A DNA stretch of 64,000 nt, from assembly GCA_963682025.1 (NCBI GenBank), contig OY821517.1, forward strand, positions 105,034,972-105,098,971, read 5' to 3'. Made by a program: the position numbers and the translations under genes. Every line of letters starts with the position of its first letter. Position 1 is the stretch's first letter. The DNA is from Cordilura impudica. Lineage: Eukaryota > Arthropoda > Insecta > Diptera > Scathophagidae. Under the pieces are notes generated by a model. That model had not been told where the DNA came from, did no database searches, and saw nothing but the letters and a program-made list of their open reading frames with translations. Below are positions 56,201 through 63,012 of this stretch, in pieces.

Positions 56201-56963
56201 TTTTCAAATTTTTTCCTTTGTTTTGAGTAAATTGCATTTAAAGTTGTTACTAACGCATACATAAAACTATACAATGATTTGTGTGTGTTTATTAAACTTG
56301 TCAATGTGTTTGTAATAAAAATAAGTTTGTTTTTTATGTTGATTTGTGAATTGGCTATAATTGTTAAGCATAATTTTAGGGTTTTTATTCAATGAAAAAA
56401 TAAAATTTCCTAGAATTTGCACTCGAATTTCGAGGGCTGGAATCTGCTAGTTTAAATAATTCATTCAAAATTTGATAGAATTTTCATAGATACAAATCGT
56501 TAAAATAAATTTGAGTAAGAACTGATAAAACAGTTCTGACATGCAAATTTAATTGCATTCGAAACTCTTTTATCTCGCTTTTTATCTTTTAAAGATAATA
56601 AAAATAAACAATATACCGGCAAAAATAAGCATTCAACATATGTATGTATGTGTAGCAAAACAAAAGCCACATTCTTGTTTTGTTTGTAAAATTTTATCAA
56701 CCCCTGTTCCTGTATTAACCGCATGTTGTTTTGTAAGCTTTATTTTGGAAATTTTCCATTCACTGTCACTTGTATTCTTTTCGTTAGTGGAAAGAACTTC
56801 AGAAAGAATAGTTTACCTTATTGTATTTTTTATTTTGCAAACGTTGAAGGCCGGAAACATTACCAGGAACATCATTATCACCAGCAGTTCCCCACAGACC
56901 AATACATTCTCTGGGAATCTTCTTTAAAGGACTGTCGCGGCCATTACTTGTGGAAAACTCCAT
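35097..56963 (-). CDS. Men: NADP-type malic enzyme, four coding exons, 587 aa
   Basis: Converts malate plus NADP+ to pyruvate, CO2 and NADPH, normally in the cytosol, to supply lipid synthesis and redox defence. Exons: 56817-56963, 42587-42922, 41354-42515 and 35097-35215, with introns of 13.9 kb, 71 bp and 6.1 kb; all junctions are GT-AG and in phase. In protein order: [14 protein letters not shown] (exon 1), VYTPTVG with catalytic Tyr125, [14 protein letters not shown] with Lys196, [15 protein letters not shown] with the metal-binding aspartates, the Rossmann motif [10 protein letters not shown] and [12 protein letters not shown], ending EVYSWCNKQ. Length fits the family (about 570-600 aa). 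The start at 56963 has a good context (A at -3, G at +4); an in-frame ATG at 57023 could add 20 residues. Both large introns are packed with transposons. Confidence 0.93.
35216..36384. other. Men intron 3, 3' portion
   Basis: AT-rich intron sequence. No coding feature or repeat end is recognised up to the hAT target duplication. Confidence 0.4.
36597..36765 (+). repeat. 86-bp tandem duplication in the hAT 5' region
   Basis: TTTAAATCAGCGTAGCCTTT and CATTTCGCGATTA...TTTGCGTTGTAGATTAC occur twice, 86 bp apart, nearly identical. The ORF spanning them has no meaning. Confidence 0.85.
36991..39648 (+). pseudogene. hAT transposase, interrupted and frameshifted
   Basis: Starts [15 protein letters not shown] at 36991. 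The BED zinc finger begins at AKCK (37057-37068), is cut by a Helentron-like insertion, and resumes at 37860 as [19 protein letters not shown], so the finger's two cysteines lie on opposite sides of the insertion. The catalytic core follows ([37 protein letters not shown]). A frameshift near 38605 and another near 38985 separate three frames. The C-terminal dimerisation domain is present ([33 protein letters not shown]), ending at 39648. It can no longer make transposase. Confidence 0.9.
37068..37859 (-). mobile_element. Helentron-like family A copy inside the hAT transposase
   Basis: A full-length-looking copy. The 3' terminus (ACAAGTAAGAAAATTATAGT as read on plus) comes first, then the perfect 22-bp palindrome at 37083-37104 around GGTCTAGACC, and the subterminal box ATACCCTATACCAT. 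The 5' end has GTGGTATAGGGTAT at 37840-37853. GGACGGACGG repeats lie near 37690. Clean junctions with hAT codons on both sides define its limits to within a few bases. Confidence 0.8.
39960..40240 (+). pseudogene. LINE fragment, linker between endonuclease and RT
   Basis: [20 protein letters not shown], then [18 protein letters not shown] and [13 protein letters not shown] resemble the arginine-rich linker of jockey-type ORF2, where LWKxxKxLKR precedes the RT domain. It lies just past the hAT target duplication, in the Men intron, and is a fragment only. Confidence 0.5.
40241..41280. other. Men intron 3, unassigned
   Basis: A 98-aa frame at 40891-41187 has no good start (TTG) but contains two similar phrases, [12 protein letters not shown] and [16 protein letters not shown], about 36 residues apart, hinting at an internal repeat of a decayed ORF. 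I do not recognise it. The rest shows nothing. Confidence 0.3.
41283..41335 (-). mobile_element. Helentron-like family A 5' end fragment
   Basis: GATCACATAGTGGTATAGGG then TATAAAA, matching the 5' terminal box of family A. It sits 20 bp from the Men exon 3 donor site. Confidence 0.55.
41354..42515 (-). CDS. Men: Men exon 3
   Basis: 1,162 nt. Acceptor ...TTCTAG ends at 42516; the exon opens [20 protein letters not shown] and closes [10 protein letters not shown] before the donor GTAAGT at 41353. It carries the substrate and NADP-binding domains. It follows exon 2 in phase 0. Confidence 0.93.
42587..42922 (-). CDS. Men: Men exon 2
   Basis: 336 nt, exactly 112 codons. Acceptor TTATAG precedes [16 protein letters not shown]; the exon ends HVYKVLK before the donor GTGAGA. 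It contains [11 protein letters not shown] with the catalytic tyrosine. Only 71 bp separate it from exon 3. Confidence 0.93.
42979..44620 (-). mobile_element. Tc1-type transposon, end to end, in Men intron 1
   Basis: Perfect 26-bp terminal inverted repeats (CTGTGAGCGTCAAAATAAAG...) at 42979-43004 and 44595-44620, flanked by TA. A second, inner repeat (GCGTCAAAAAAAAGTAAACA near 43181, and its complement near 44426) gives the inverted/direct repeat layout known from some Tc1 elements. The transposase region is on the minus strand. The element starts only about 57 bp from Men exon 2. Confidence 0.92.
43230..44170 (-). pseudogene. Tc1 transposase, decayed
   Basis: The longest open piece (43242-43574) reads [20 protein letters not shown], then [20 protein letters not shown], the final DDE block of Tc1 transposases with its catalytic Glu region. 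Upstream sequence to about 44170 carries the rest in broken frames. It is probably inactive. Confidence 0.75.
44964..45742 (+). mobile_element. Helentron-like family A copy
   Basis: The 5' end TTTTTATACCCTATACCGCT starts at 44961-44964; the TCCGTCCGTGTGTCCGTCCG run is near 45100-45135; the 3' end is ACGCATGGTATAGGGTATC followed by ATCATCTTACTTGTT at 45740. The terminal palindrome present in sister copies is deleted here. Nested in Men intron 1. ORFs at 45092-45697 are repeat sequence. Confidence 0.75.
45961..46612 (+). mobile_element. Helentron-like family A copy, 3'-truncated
   Basis: The 5' end TATACCCTATAACACTATGT at 45961. The interior follows the 45.0-kb copy closely but lacks about 50 bp near 46225. 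It stops at AAATTTGGTTT (46612), where LINE sequence begins, so the 3' hairpin is lost. Confidence 0.7.
46613..47553 (-). pseudogene. Jockey-type LINE reverse transcriptase fragment
   Basis: Minus strand from 47553: [56 protein letters not shown], then [20 protein letters not shown] (motif A), [20 protein letters not shown] (B) and [10 protein letters not shown] (C), with the catalytic aspartates kept. A frameshift near 46840 separates the thumb region ([32 protein letters not shown]). It is truncated at both ends; the 3' end abuts a Helentron-like copy. Confidence 0.85.
47579..47790 (-). pseudogene. Tc1 transposase N-terminal helix-turn-helix fragment
   Basis: [40 protein letters not shown] and [17 protein letters not shown] match the first paired-type DNA-binding domain of Tc1 transposases (GxSxxEIAxxLxISxxTVxxII). 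The catalytic part is missing; the LINE fragment lies directly beyond its C-terminal end. Confidence 0.65.
48230..48545 (-). mobile_element. Helentron-like family B, 5' part
   Basis: CAGACAGACGGACAGATGG, AATGAGTTACAAACGGATTG, then TATATACCCTCTGCACAGTG and GGAGGGT match the 5' end of the 13.6-16.4 kb element. An inserted or variant palindromic TATAAATATTAAGAATATTTATA lies at 48430-48452. Confidence 0.6.
48590..49560 (-). pseudogene. Tc1-type transposase relic, interrupted by a repeat
   Basis: The minus strand at 48866-48625 reads [14 protein letters not shown], a stop, [20 protein letters not shown] and [20 protein letters not shown], ending PTKY and a stop. This is the Tc1 C-terminal block including the catalytic Glu helix. 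Sequence at 48868-49060 is foreign and matches 34495-34670; earlier transposase parts lie beyond it to 49560 in broken frames. Confidence 0.75.
49561..50175. other. Men intron 1, no gene
   Basis: AT-rich. A family B end (TATATCCCTTGCACGGTTGT, GTGGAGGGTATAA) sits at 49957-49991. Nothing else is recognised. Confidence 0.4.
50176..50262 (-). pseudogene. Tc1 transposase C-terminal scrap
   Basis: The minus strand reads [20 protein letters not shown] then KRY and a stop, the terminal residues typical of Tc1 transposases (the DSMPxRxxxxxxxxG pattern). Upstream frames are ruined. Confidence 0.6.
50690..52430 (+). other. Unclassified transposon-like segment with TACGTGAC motifs
   Basis: A short ORF starts [20 protein letters not shown] at 51107. 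After stops and a frameshift come [20 protein letters not shown] (about 51243-51300) and, in another frame, [20 protein letters not shown] and [20 protein letters not shown], ending at 51549. A Gly-Lys-Gly motif followed by DxxxxTxKR occurs in uncharacterised transposon proteins as I recall, so this may be a mobile-element ORF; I cannot name it. TACGTGAC or a one-base variant occurs at 50885, 51052, 51590, 51610, 52207 and 52386. A mini-Helitron lies inside. Confidence 0.4.
51664..52085 (-). mobile_element. Mini-Helitron copy 1
   Basis: Reverse copy. The 3' end, read on plus, is CTAGCAGATTCCAGCG, with the terminal hairpin mostly deleted. The 5' end is AAAATCGCCTAGCCTATTAA near 52060-52080. 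The interior shares AATTTAATAAACACACACC and AAGGTATTTCTTTT-type segments with the other copies. Confidence 0.65.
52665..53034 (+). mobile_element. Mini-Helitron copy 2
   Basis: ATATTAATAGGCTAGGCGAT at the 5' end. The 3' end has the hairpin-forming CACTCGAATTTCGAGCGC followed by TGGAATCTGCTAG at 53033. A hairpin about 10-12 nt before a CTAG terminus is the non-autonomous Helitron signature. It is inverted relative to copy 1 and 580 bp from it. Confidence 0.75.
53145..54309 (+). mobile_element. Helentron-like family A copy with internal triplication
   Basis: The 5' region (TTTGCAACTACCAAAAATAT) starts near 53145, and the 3' end TAGGGTATCGTAAATTTCTT runs into ACTTGTT at 54307. A 245-bp interior unit is repeated three times (starts at 53471, 53716 and 53961), nearly identical. 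ORFs at 53785-53976 and 54105-54293 are repeat sequence. Confidence 0.8.
53471..54205 (+). repeat. Three tandem 245-bp units
   Basis: Each unit begins AAACCCTATAGGACAATTCT and includes CTTAAATTACTTAAATTA and GGTGAGGATCGGTACATTTT. Only a few substitutions separate the units, so the expansion is recent. Confidence 0.9.
54310..54987. other. Men intron 1, no gene
   Basis: AT-rich intron sequence without supportable features. Confidence 0.35.
54988..56068. mobile_element. ~1.08-kb element with long terminal inverted repeats
   Basis: The ends AAGTGCAGTTTAGGGACAAT and the complement of ATTGCCCCTAAACTCCACTT-type sequence at 56045-56068 begin inverted repeats of roughly 350 bp. These include GGTCGAGCCTATTTCCCGAG, ATAACTTTGTTATTTAGTAT and CATTATGAACCTATTTTAAA on the left and their complements on the right. 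No transposase ORF is present. A rearranged relative lies at 62.37-62.85 kb. Confidence 0.75.
56085..56452 (+). mobile_element. Mini-Helitron copy 3
   Basis: TCTATAATATTAATAGGCTA at the 5' end (56087) and CACTCGAATTTCGAGGGCTG then GAATCTGCTAG at 56452. It starts TC and ends CTAG, about 366 bp, with the same interior as copies 2 and 4. Confidence 0.8.
56453..56816. other. Men intron 1, 5' portion
   Basis: No feature recognised. The intron begins with donor GTAAAC on the minus strand at 56816. Confidence 0.4.
56817..56963 (-). CDS. Men: Men exon 1 (first coding exon)
   Basis: 147 nt, 49 codons, from [15 protein letters not shown] to [15 protein letters not shown], then donor GTAAAC. It joins exon 2 ([10 protein letters not shown]) in phase 0; the product YNKGLAFT fits the family, where a short N-terminal arm precedes NKGxAFT. 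In-frame codons extend upstream to an ATG at 57023, adding MQINYRIHNIRLIKSLINLI, which is basic and hydrophobic. Confidence 0.85.
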
Positions 56964-57747
56964 AATTAAATTGATTAAACTTTTTATTAGACGAATATTG
57001 TGTATTCGATAGTTGATTTGCATATGTACATATAATTTGTGATCTTTTTTACAATTAATTTGTTTTCAACAAATAATTTTATGACAAGCGTATGACTGTT
57101 TGTTCTTTATTTTTTAAATATTGTAGTTTAATTTGTTTTGCAGTGTTTCATCACGTTACTTGTTAATTTTTGTGCTGTGTTTCCACTTATACTGATTTAA
57201 AAAATTTTTCGATGCAGCATGAATGCTCTTGTATTTACTATTTTTAAAAAGTCAGCGTTTCTCAAGCTTTAATCTTTCGGTATAACAATGACAAATGCAT
57301 GTAACTGCGTGTTATTATTTAACTTCTTTACAGGGAATTAATTTAATTGAAATACAGTAAAATATGGCAGTAAAAATTAAAAATTAGCTTTGTGCCTTTT
57401 AGTGTTTCTTTATTGTATTCAAATTTACTCATATACTTTAGCTAGAAATATATAACTATTAAAGAAATGCTTTAATTTGGTTATTTGTTTCATTTCTGAA
57501 TATTTCGAAAGCGTATTGGGATGTGAATTTAAACTGTGAAATACTTCAGTTTTTGTACTTGAAAAAAATATTTTGGATTTGAAATGTCCCAGGCCCTACT
57601 CCTTTCTAGTAATTTGATCTTTTTGTGTTAAAAAAATTCATGTTCTGGAATTCTATGATTCCTTCCAGGTTCGAAATTTTCACAAACGTTGTTGAGCTTT
57701 AAAAATATTTGTGTATCAAATTTATAAATTACGCTATTAAAGACTAC
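56964..57747. other. Upstream of Men
   Basis: Should hold the 5' UTR and possibly the promoter or a further non-coding exon on the minus strand. I cannot point to a core promoter motif. Confidence 0.35.
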
Positions 57748-57863
57748 GGGCCGTATGCAAAAAAATAAAGTGTACTTCAAGCAGACTTTATTGTATGTTT
57801 GTCTTACAAAATTTGTTGATAAAGTCTACTTGAAGTACACTTTAATTTTTTTGCATACGGCCC
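57748..57863. mobile_element. 116-bp foldback MITE
   Basis: GGGCCGTATGCAAAAAAATA and its complement at the right end form arms of about 44 bp, continuing through AAGTGTACTTCAAG, with a short centre. TA is found just outside both ends (57745-57746 and 57864-57865). It would fold almost completely. Confidence 0.85.
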
Positions 57864-58244
57864 TACAACTTCTCGGATAAGTTATACATGTTTGGTTTGT
57901 GTCAATAATGGGGTATATATTTTACTTTATTATTATTTTCTATTATTTTTCTATTAAGTCTTTAAAATTCCATAAAAGACTCAATCGAAAAGTTAAGTAT
58001 TTAAAGTTCTTAAGTGAAAGGTGAAAGTCCATTAAAGATTTAAGGTCAAAATTAAGGCTTAAAATTTAATGAATTCCAACAACAACAGAAAATCTGGTAG
58101 TTAAGTATAATTGTTATACACTCTGTCATAACTATTGTACTTGGAATTTTAAGTTATCCTAAGTTTTAAAAAAATTTTGATAAAACCGATTATAGATTAT
58201 TAAAGTGATTAAAGTGATATAAGTTCACTCCGTTTTTTACTATA
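57864..58244. other. No gene recognised
   Basis: AT-rich spacer. Confidence 0.3.
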
Positions 58245-58560
58245 TCACCAGAAAGACAAAAACTTGTTTTCAGCAAAAGCCATAACAGTTTTGGAGTGGC
58301 CGATATGGTCACCAGACCTCAACCTCATAGAAAATTTGTGGGGCATCTTAACACAACGAGTGTATAGAGGTAATCGACAGTTTGAACCAACTGCTACTTT
58401 AATAACCACTCTAAAGGAAGAATGACTGAAAATTGACCAAAACACACTTAACACATTCTTGCTGGAAGTGTAGAGATACGAAATGAAGATGTTTACAGTA
58501 AGCGAGGAGAGTGTATACAATCTTCTTTTTTTCCATAAATATTGACATTTCTTTACTTTT
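58245..58560 (+). pseudogene. Tc1 transposase C-terminal fragment
   Basis: KAITVLEWPIWSPDLNLIEN, LWGILTQRVYRGNRQF and TATLITTLKEE followed by stops. This is the last catalytic block of a Tc1 transposase (EWPxxSPDLNxIENLW). The rest of the element is not recognisable. Confidence 0.75.
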
Positions 58561-60061
58561 TGACAAAAAAAAAAAACTTGATGACCTTATAATTGTGAAC
58601 CACTTGTATTTTTGTAATTGTTTATTGATTAATGTACCGTTATTATTATTTTTTGTTGTTGCATTCTCATAAGATATACGGTTTGTCTAGAAAGTATTCT
58701 TATGTTGCAGTCCGTCATTCTGGAGATATAGTAAAAAATTTTCAAAGTTACATTAAGGACCTTTCGTATTTGCCAAATTTTAACTTTCCAAATTGTTAAT
58801 TTACATAAATATGACTTTCAGTCATGATAACGGTACTGCATAACAATGGATAACCATACTTAAAGAAGAATAATGAAATTCGCCACAAAAAAATTCCCGA
58901 TTTATATTCTTTTTTGGAAATATCGAGATTTCAGCCAACCTCCCGTCTAAAATGTTTGAACATATTTAACTTTAATAAACTGCAATCGGTTATATTAAAA
59001 TGTTTTTTAAACTTAGGATACATTAAAAAGCCAATGCGGCTATAGTTATGAAACGAAATTTATATAACTGATAGACTGTTTTAAGTAATAAATGAATTCA
59101 AATAAGAATTCATTGTTACAAACAAATGGCTTAGATTTTTGGATATTATATTAAAAAGTTATCCTAAAGCCCACTTTATAACATACACATAGCGAATGCC
59201 AAAAGGTTTAACTATTTTTATTTTTAATTGTTTAAGAAACCCTGTTACCAAAAAATTGTTTTAGTTGATGTAGTATGCTGATTTCGAATCGTTTTACTAC
59301 TGTGCGGCGCAGTCTGCGCATTACCGCTTTTAAATATGTGTTTAGTTTTGCCAGTATTTTCGCTGTTGAGGAAACCCCATATACATTGTTACGTCAGCAA
59401 TAAGTGCTGTTGTCTACATATGTATCTACATGCACAAATCAGCTGTTTAAAAGTATATATGTATCTATGGCATTGTTATTATTGTTTTGTTTCTTTTATT
59501 ACATACATACATACATACATATCTATCTAGTTTGTTTATTTTTAAGTGCATTTACATTTATAATTTATTTTTTAGACATTTTTTTTTCAATATTTTCTTA
59601 AAATAGTTCGAAGCATTAATCAAATGCTGCGATTCAGGTAACTTATTATATTTGTGATTATCAGGGGCTTCCTTCAGATACCTATGTATATTAAGATTGT
59701 TAAATTTATTACCGAATTTTCGATACCCCACCTGTTTTGTAAAACATACATAGATTGAGGAAAATAATATATAAAATATGACGCAAGCAACAGTTTTGAG
59801 GTAAAAAAATATATAAGCATATTTACCAGGGGATCCAAATGCTACTGAGTTTTAGAAATTCCGGGATTCGGATTTTGAAAAAGCAAAATAGCGATTTCGG
59901 GATTTATTTTTTATTTATATATTTTTTTATTTCATTAGAAATTTATTTTTATCGGTAAAAAGATAAAAATGTACAACAATACGAAAATTGATGTACAGTT
60001 AATGCATTTTTCAGATAGAAATTAATTCTTTCTATAAAAATACAATAAATAAGATATCTAT
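58561..60061. other. No gene recognised
   Basis: AT-rich, with a (CATA)n microsatellite at 59500-59520. TTTGTCTAGAAAGTATTCTT at 58682 faintly resembles a mariner end. Short frames at 59336-59601 overlap the microsatellite and are not convincing. Confidence 0.35.
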
Positions 60062-60448
60062 ATCTATCTATAATATTAATAGACTAGGCGATTTTTTGTT
60101 ACCGATGTAAGTTTCACAGTATTACCCCGATTTTGACAAAAAATTTATCATTTGAAAGGTATTTCTTTTTAGCTGTTACCCAGATTTACAGATTTTCATC
60201 GTCTGGAATATTTTTTTTGGAGTTATGGTCGTTTAAAGTTGCTACTAACACATACATAAAATTATACAATGCTATGTGTGTGATTATTAAATTTGTTAAT
60301 GTGTTTGTGTTAATGTGTTTGGTTTGGGTTTGTTTTCTTCATTTAAAATGAGTTGAATTGTGAAGCATACCTTTAGGATCTTTATTAAATGAAAAAATAA
60401 AATTTCCTAGAATTTGCACTCGAATTTCGAGTGATGGAATTTGGTAGT
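60062..60448 (+). mobile_element. Mini-Helitron copy 4
   Basis: TCTATAATATTAATAGACTA at 60066 and CACTCGAATTTCGAGTGATG then GAATTTGGTAG at 60448, so the last bases have mutated from CTAG to GTAG. The interior matches copies 2 and 3. Confidence 0.75.
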
Positions 60449-60732
60449 TATAATAAATAGTGGTCAAAAAATAAAAGCAATTAATTTTGTATTTTAATTG
60501 TATTAGAATTTAAAGGTTTATTACACTGCGCAACAGTCCGAAAATTGTTTTACAGTGTAATTAGACGATTACCGCAAATATGTACCGAAAACAAAATGAC
60601 TGCTTTTTAATTTTTATCTTTATTATTATCGTTGTATTTTCACCAAACACAATGTCGTCGGAATGGCTATTACTGATTTCTTCAATTGATGAATTAAATA
60701 AGTTGTATATTGTTGTTTAAAACTCAGTTTTT

Positions 60733-62290
60733 TTTTTTGGTGGTTCTATAAATTGATGGTTTTTGATTTTGGCGTTTTATACTTTTTTTTGGTTGTTTTA
60801 TAAAATTCTGGATTTTTGATTTTCATAATAGTGTACAATTGTGTTTGTGGTTATGATTTACAAAAAAAGTACTGAACTTAAATATATAAGTACCCAACAA
60901 AAAATATCCCAAAGTCAATGTTCTTAAAAAGTTCGGGAACCGTGGAAAATTTTATTTTAAGTATGACAGATAATGGCTTCTCATCAAGATCGATAGCTAA
61001 AAAAAACTTAACGTGAGCCATAAGAGTCCTAAAAAGACGAAATATTACTCCACGAGCGGCAGTTTAAAATTCGCCAGGGAACACAAAAATTGGACCGTTG
61101 ATAACTTGAAAGGAGTAATCTGGTCAGACGAACCCAAATTCAACCGAATTCAGTCCGACGGTAAACAGTATTGTTAGTGCCAATGTGGTGAGACCATACA
61201 AAGGCACCACGTAAAACCAACAGTAAAACATGGTGGTGGCAATGTTATGGTATGGGGTTGTTTTACTTGGTGGCATGTTGGACCACTGCAAAAAATTGAT
61301 TGTATTATGCGAAAAGAAGACTATTCGAAAATTTTGGAAACCCATCTTCTCGATTTTGTTGATATGAGCGCATATCCTGAGGAAGAAGTAGTATTTCAGC
61401 AGGATGGGGACCCAAACACACCTCCAAAATCGTTAAAGAATGGTTGACTAATTAAAATTTTCAGGTAATACAGTGGCCACCGCAAAGTCCCGAACTCAAT
61501 CCAATTGAGAATTTATGCTCAAGATCAAGTTATTCAAAACTTGGTAGGAAGTATGCCAAGACGCATAAAAAGTATTTTAATAGAGGCCTATGGACCAAGT
61601 ACTAAAATTTAATATATTTTAATTGTTATTGAAATGTGAGTACATTAGACATAGTTTGGTTTTATATATGTTTTTCTATGAATTTGTTGTGTTTTTGTTT
61701 TGTTTTTAATGCAGTTTTGTTCACCATTGAATAATAAATTAAATTTAAAAAAAATTTAAATTGTTGCATTTTTATCCGCTTAGAAGTGCAAGAAATACAA
61801 ACATGTACTCACCTCTGCTCCCCACTGTATATATGTATGTATGTATATATGTTTTTTTTTTAAATTCGTGCATTAATTTGAGGCTAAATGAAAAAAAAAA
61901 TTTTTTTTTGCATCCCTGCATATCTATGTATTTGTGGCAAAACGAAAAAAGAACCATAGATAATTTTTTAATACAGAAAAGAAAAAAATGAATACAAAAG
62001 ACAATTGCACACTATTATGGAAATTAAAAGACCATCATTTTAAATAACCCTCCAAAAAGTACCAGAACCAGCATAAACGTACTCTTATACGTAAAAACAA
62101 AAAATACTTTTTTTTGTAAATCATCCAACAAACACAATTGTACACTGTTATGAAAATCAAAAATTCATAATTTTATAAAACCACAAAACAAGTCATCATT
62201 TTATAAAAGCATAAAAATCAAAAACAATCATTTTATAAAACCATCTAAATCAAAAACCATAATTTTAAAAAACCCACTCTCCAAAAAACG
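60733..62290 (+). mobile_element. Tc1-type element with long inverted repeats
   Basis: The left arm (about 60733-60875) has GATGGTTTTTGATTTTGGCG, GGTTGTTTTATAAAATTCTG and AGTGTACAATTGTGTTTG. The right arm (about 62108-62290) has the complements, including repeated ATCATTTTATAAAACCA units of about 35 bp. A decayed transposase lies between them. A large arm with internal repeats is the layout of some Tc1 elements. Confidence 0.6.
60960..61620 (+). pseudogene. Tc1-type transposase, frameshifted
   Basis: Pieces in changing frames: NGFSSRSIAKK, VIWSDEPKFNRIQSDGKQY, VKHGGGNVMVWGCFTWWHVG, HLLDFVDMSAYPEEEVVFQQ then DGDPNTPPKSLKNG, and finally SGHRKVPNSIQLRI and VGSMPRRIKSILIEA. The WSDExxF and QQDxxxxH blocks of the DDE domain are recognisable, the latter with its His replaced. 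It is inactive. Confidence 0.75.
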
Positions 62291-62365
62291 CCAGAACCCG
62301 CATAAACATACTACTAATGTACAACATTAATTTTAGAATGCATTACAGCATTGCTTTTGGAACAA
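62291..62365. other. Short spacer
   Basis: Nothing recognisable. Confidence 0.3.
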
Positions 62366-62850
62366 GTCTAGTTTAGGGGCGATGCCCCGATATTTTAGTT
62401 TTTTTTTGGAGGGGGTAGGGGCTTTTGGGGTGATTCCAGGGAAATATTTTTTTTTGTCGGTCGAGCCTATTTTCCGAGTTATGGACCCCCAAAGTTTTGA
62501 TATTGACTAGTGTATAACTTTGTTATTTAGCATCGGATTTCGACAATATATATATCGTTGGAAAGCTTATTTGAGCGCCTTCTATGTGGTATTTGAAATC
62601 CATTAACCCATTGTGAACCTATTGAATATTTTGCATTTTTGTGAGAGTTTTTTTTTTAATATGGGATTATCTCATAAATAGACGTATATCATATATGGTT
62701 TTATATTAACTGAATAAAAGGTAGGTCCAGTTTTATTTTGATGTATCTCATGACCACTTAACCCTTTCAGAACCGGACATATTTGGTATTTTATCTACTA
62801 AATAACAAAGTTATACACTAGTCAATATCAAAACTTTGGCACCTAATCAT
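62366..62850 (+). mobile_element. Rearranged relative of the 54.99-56.07 kb element
   Basis: Begins AGTTTAGGGGCGATGCCCCG and continues TCGGTCGAGCCTATTTTCCG, AGTTATGGACCCCCAAAGTT and ACCCATTGTGAACCTATTGA as in the left arm. It ends in an inverted piece (AATAACAAAGTTATACACTA), so the centre and most of the right arm are deleted. Confidence 0.7.
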
Positions 62851-62877
62851 AAATGCAGTTTTTAAAATTATCAGATG

Positions 62878-62888
62878 TGGTAACACTA
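62878..62888 (+). promoter_or_regulatory. Possible core promoter motif upstream of the CENP-B-like gene
   Basis: TGGTAACACTA differs by one base from the Drosophila core promoter 'motif 1' (YGGTCACACTR) and lies about 125 bp before the start codon. Suggestive only. Confidence 0.3.
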
Positions 62889-63012
62889 TAAGATTTTGTT
62901 TACCTTTTTCTCATGTTAACAGTCACTGTGAATTGATATCACTTCCATGGCACATACATTTCTTGATTAATTCATTTAAAAGAGATCATTTATTTTATTT
63001 ATACGCTTAATA

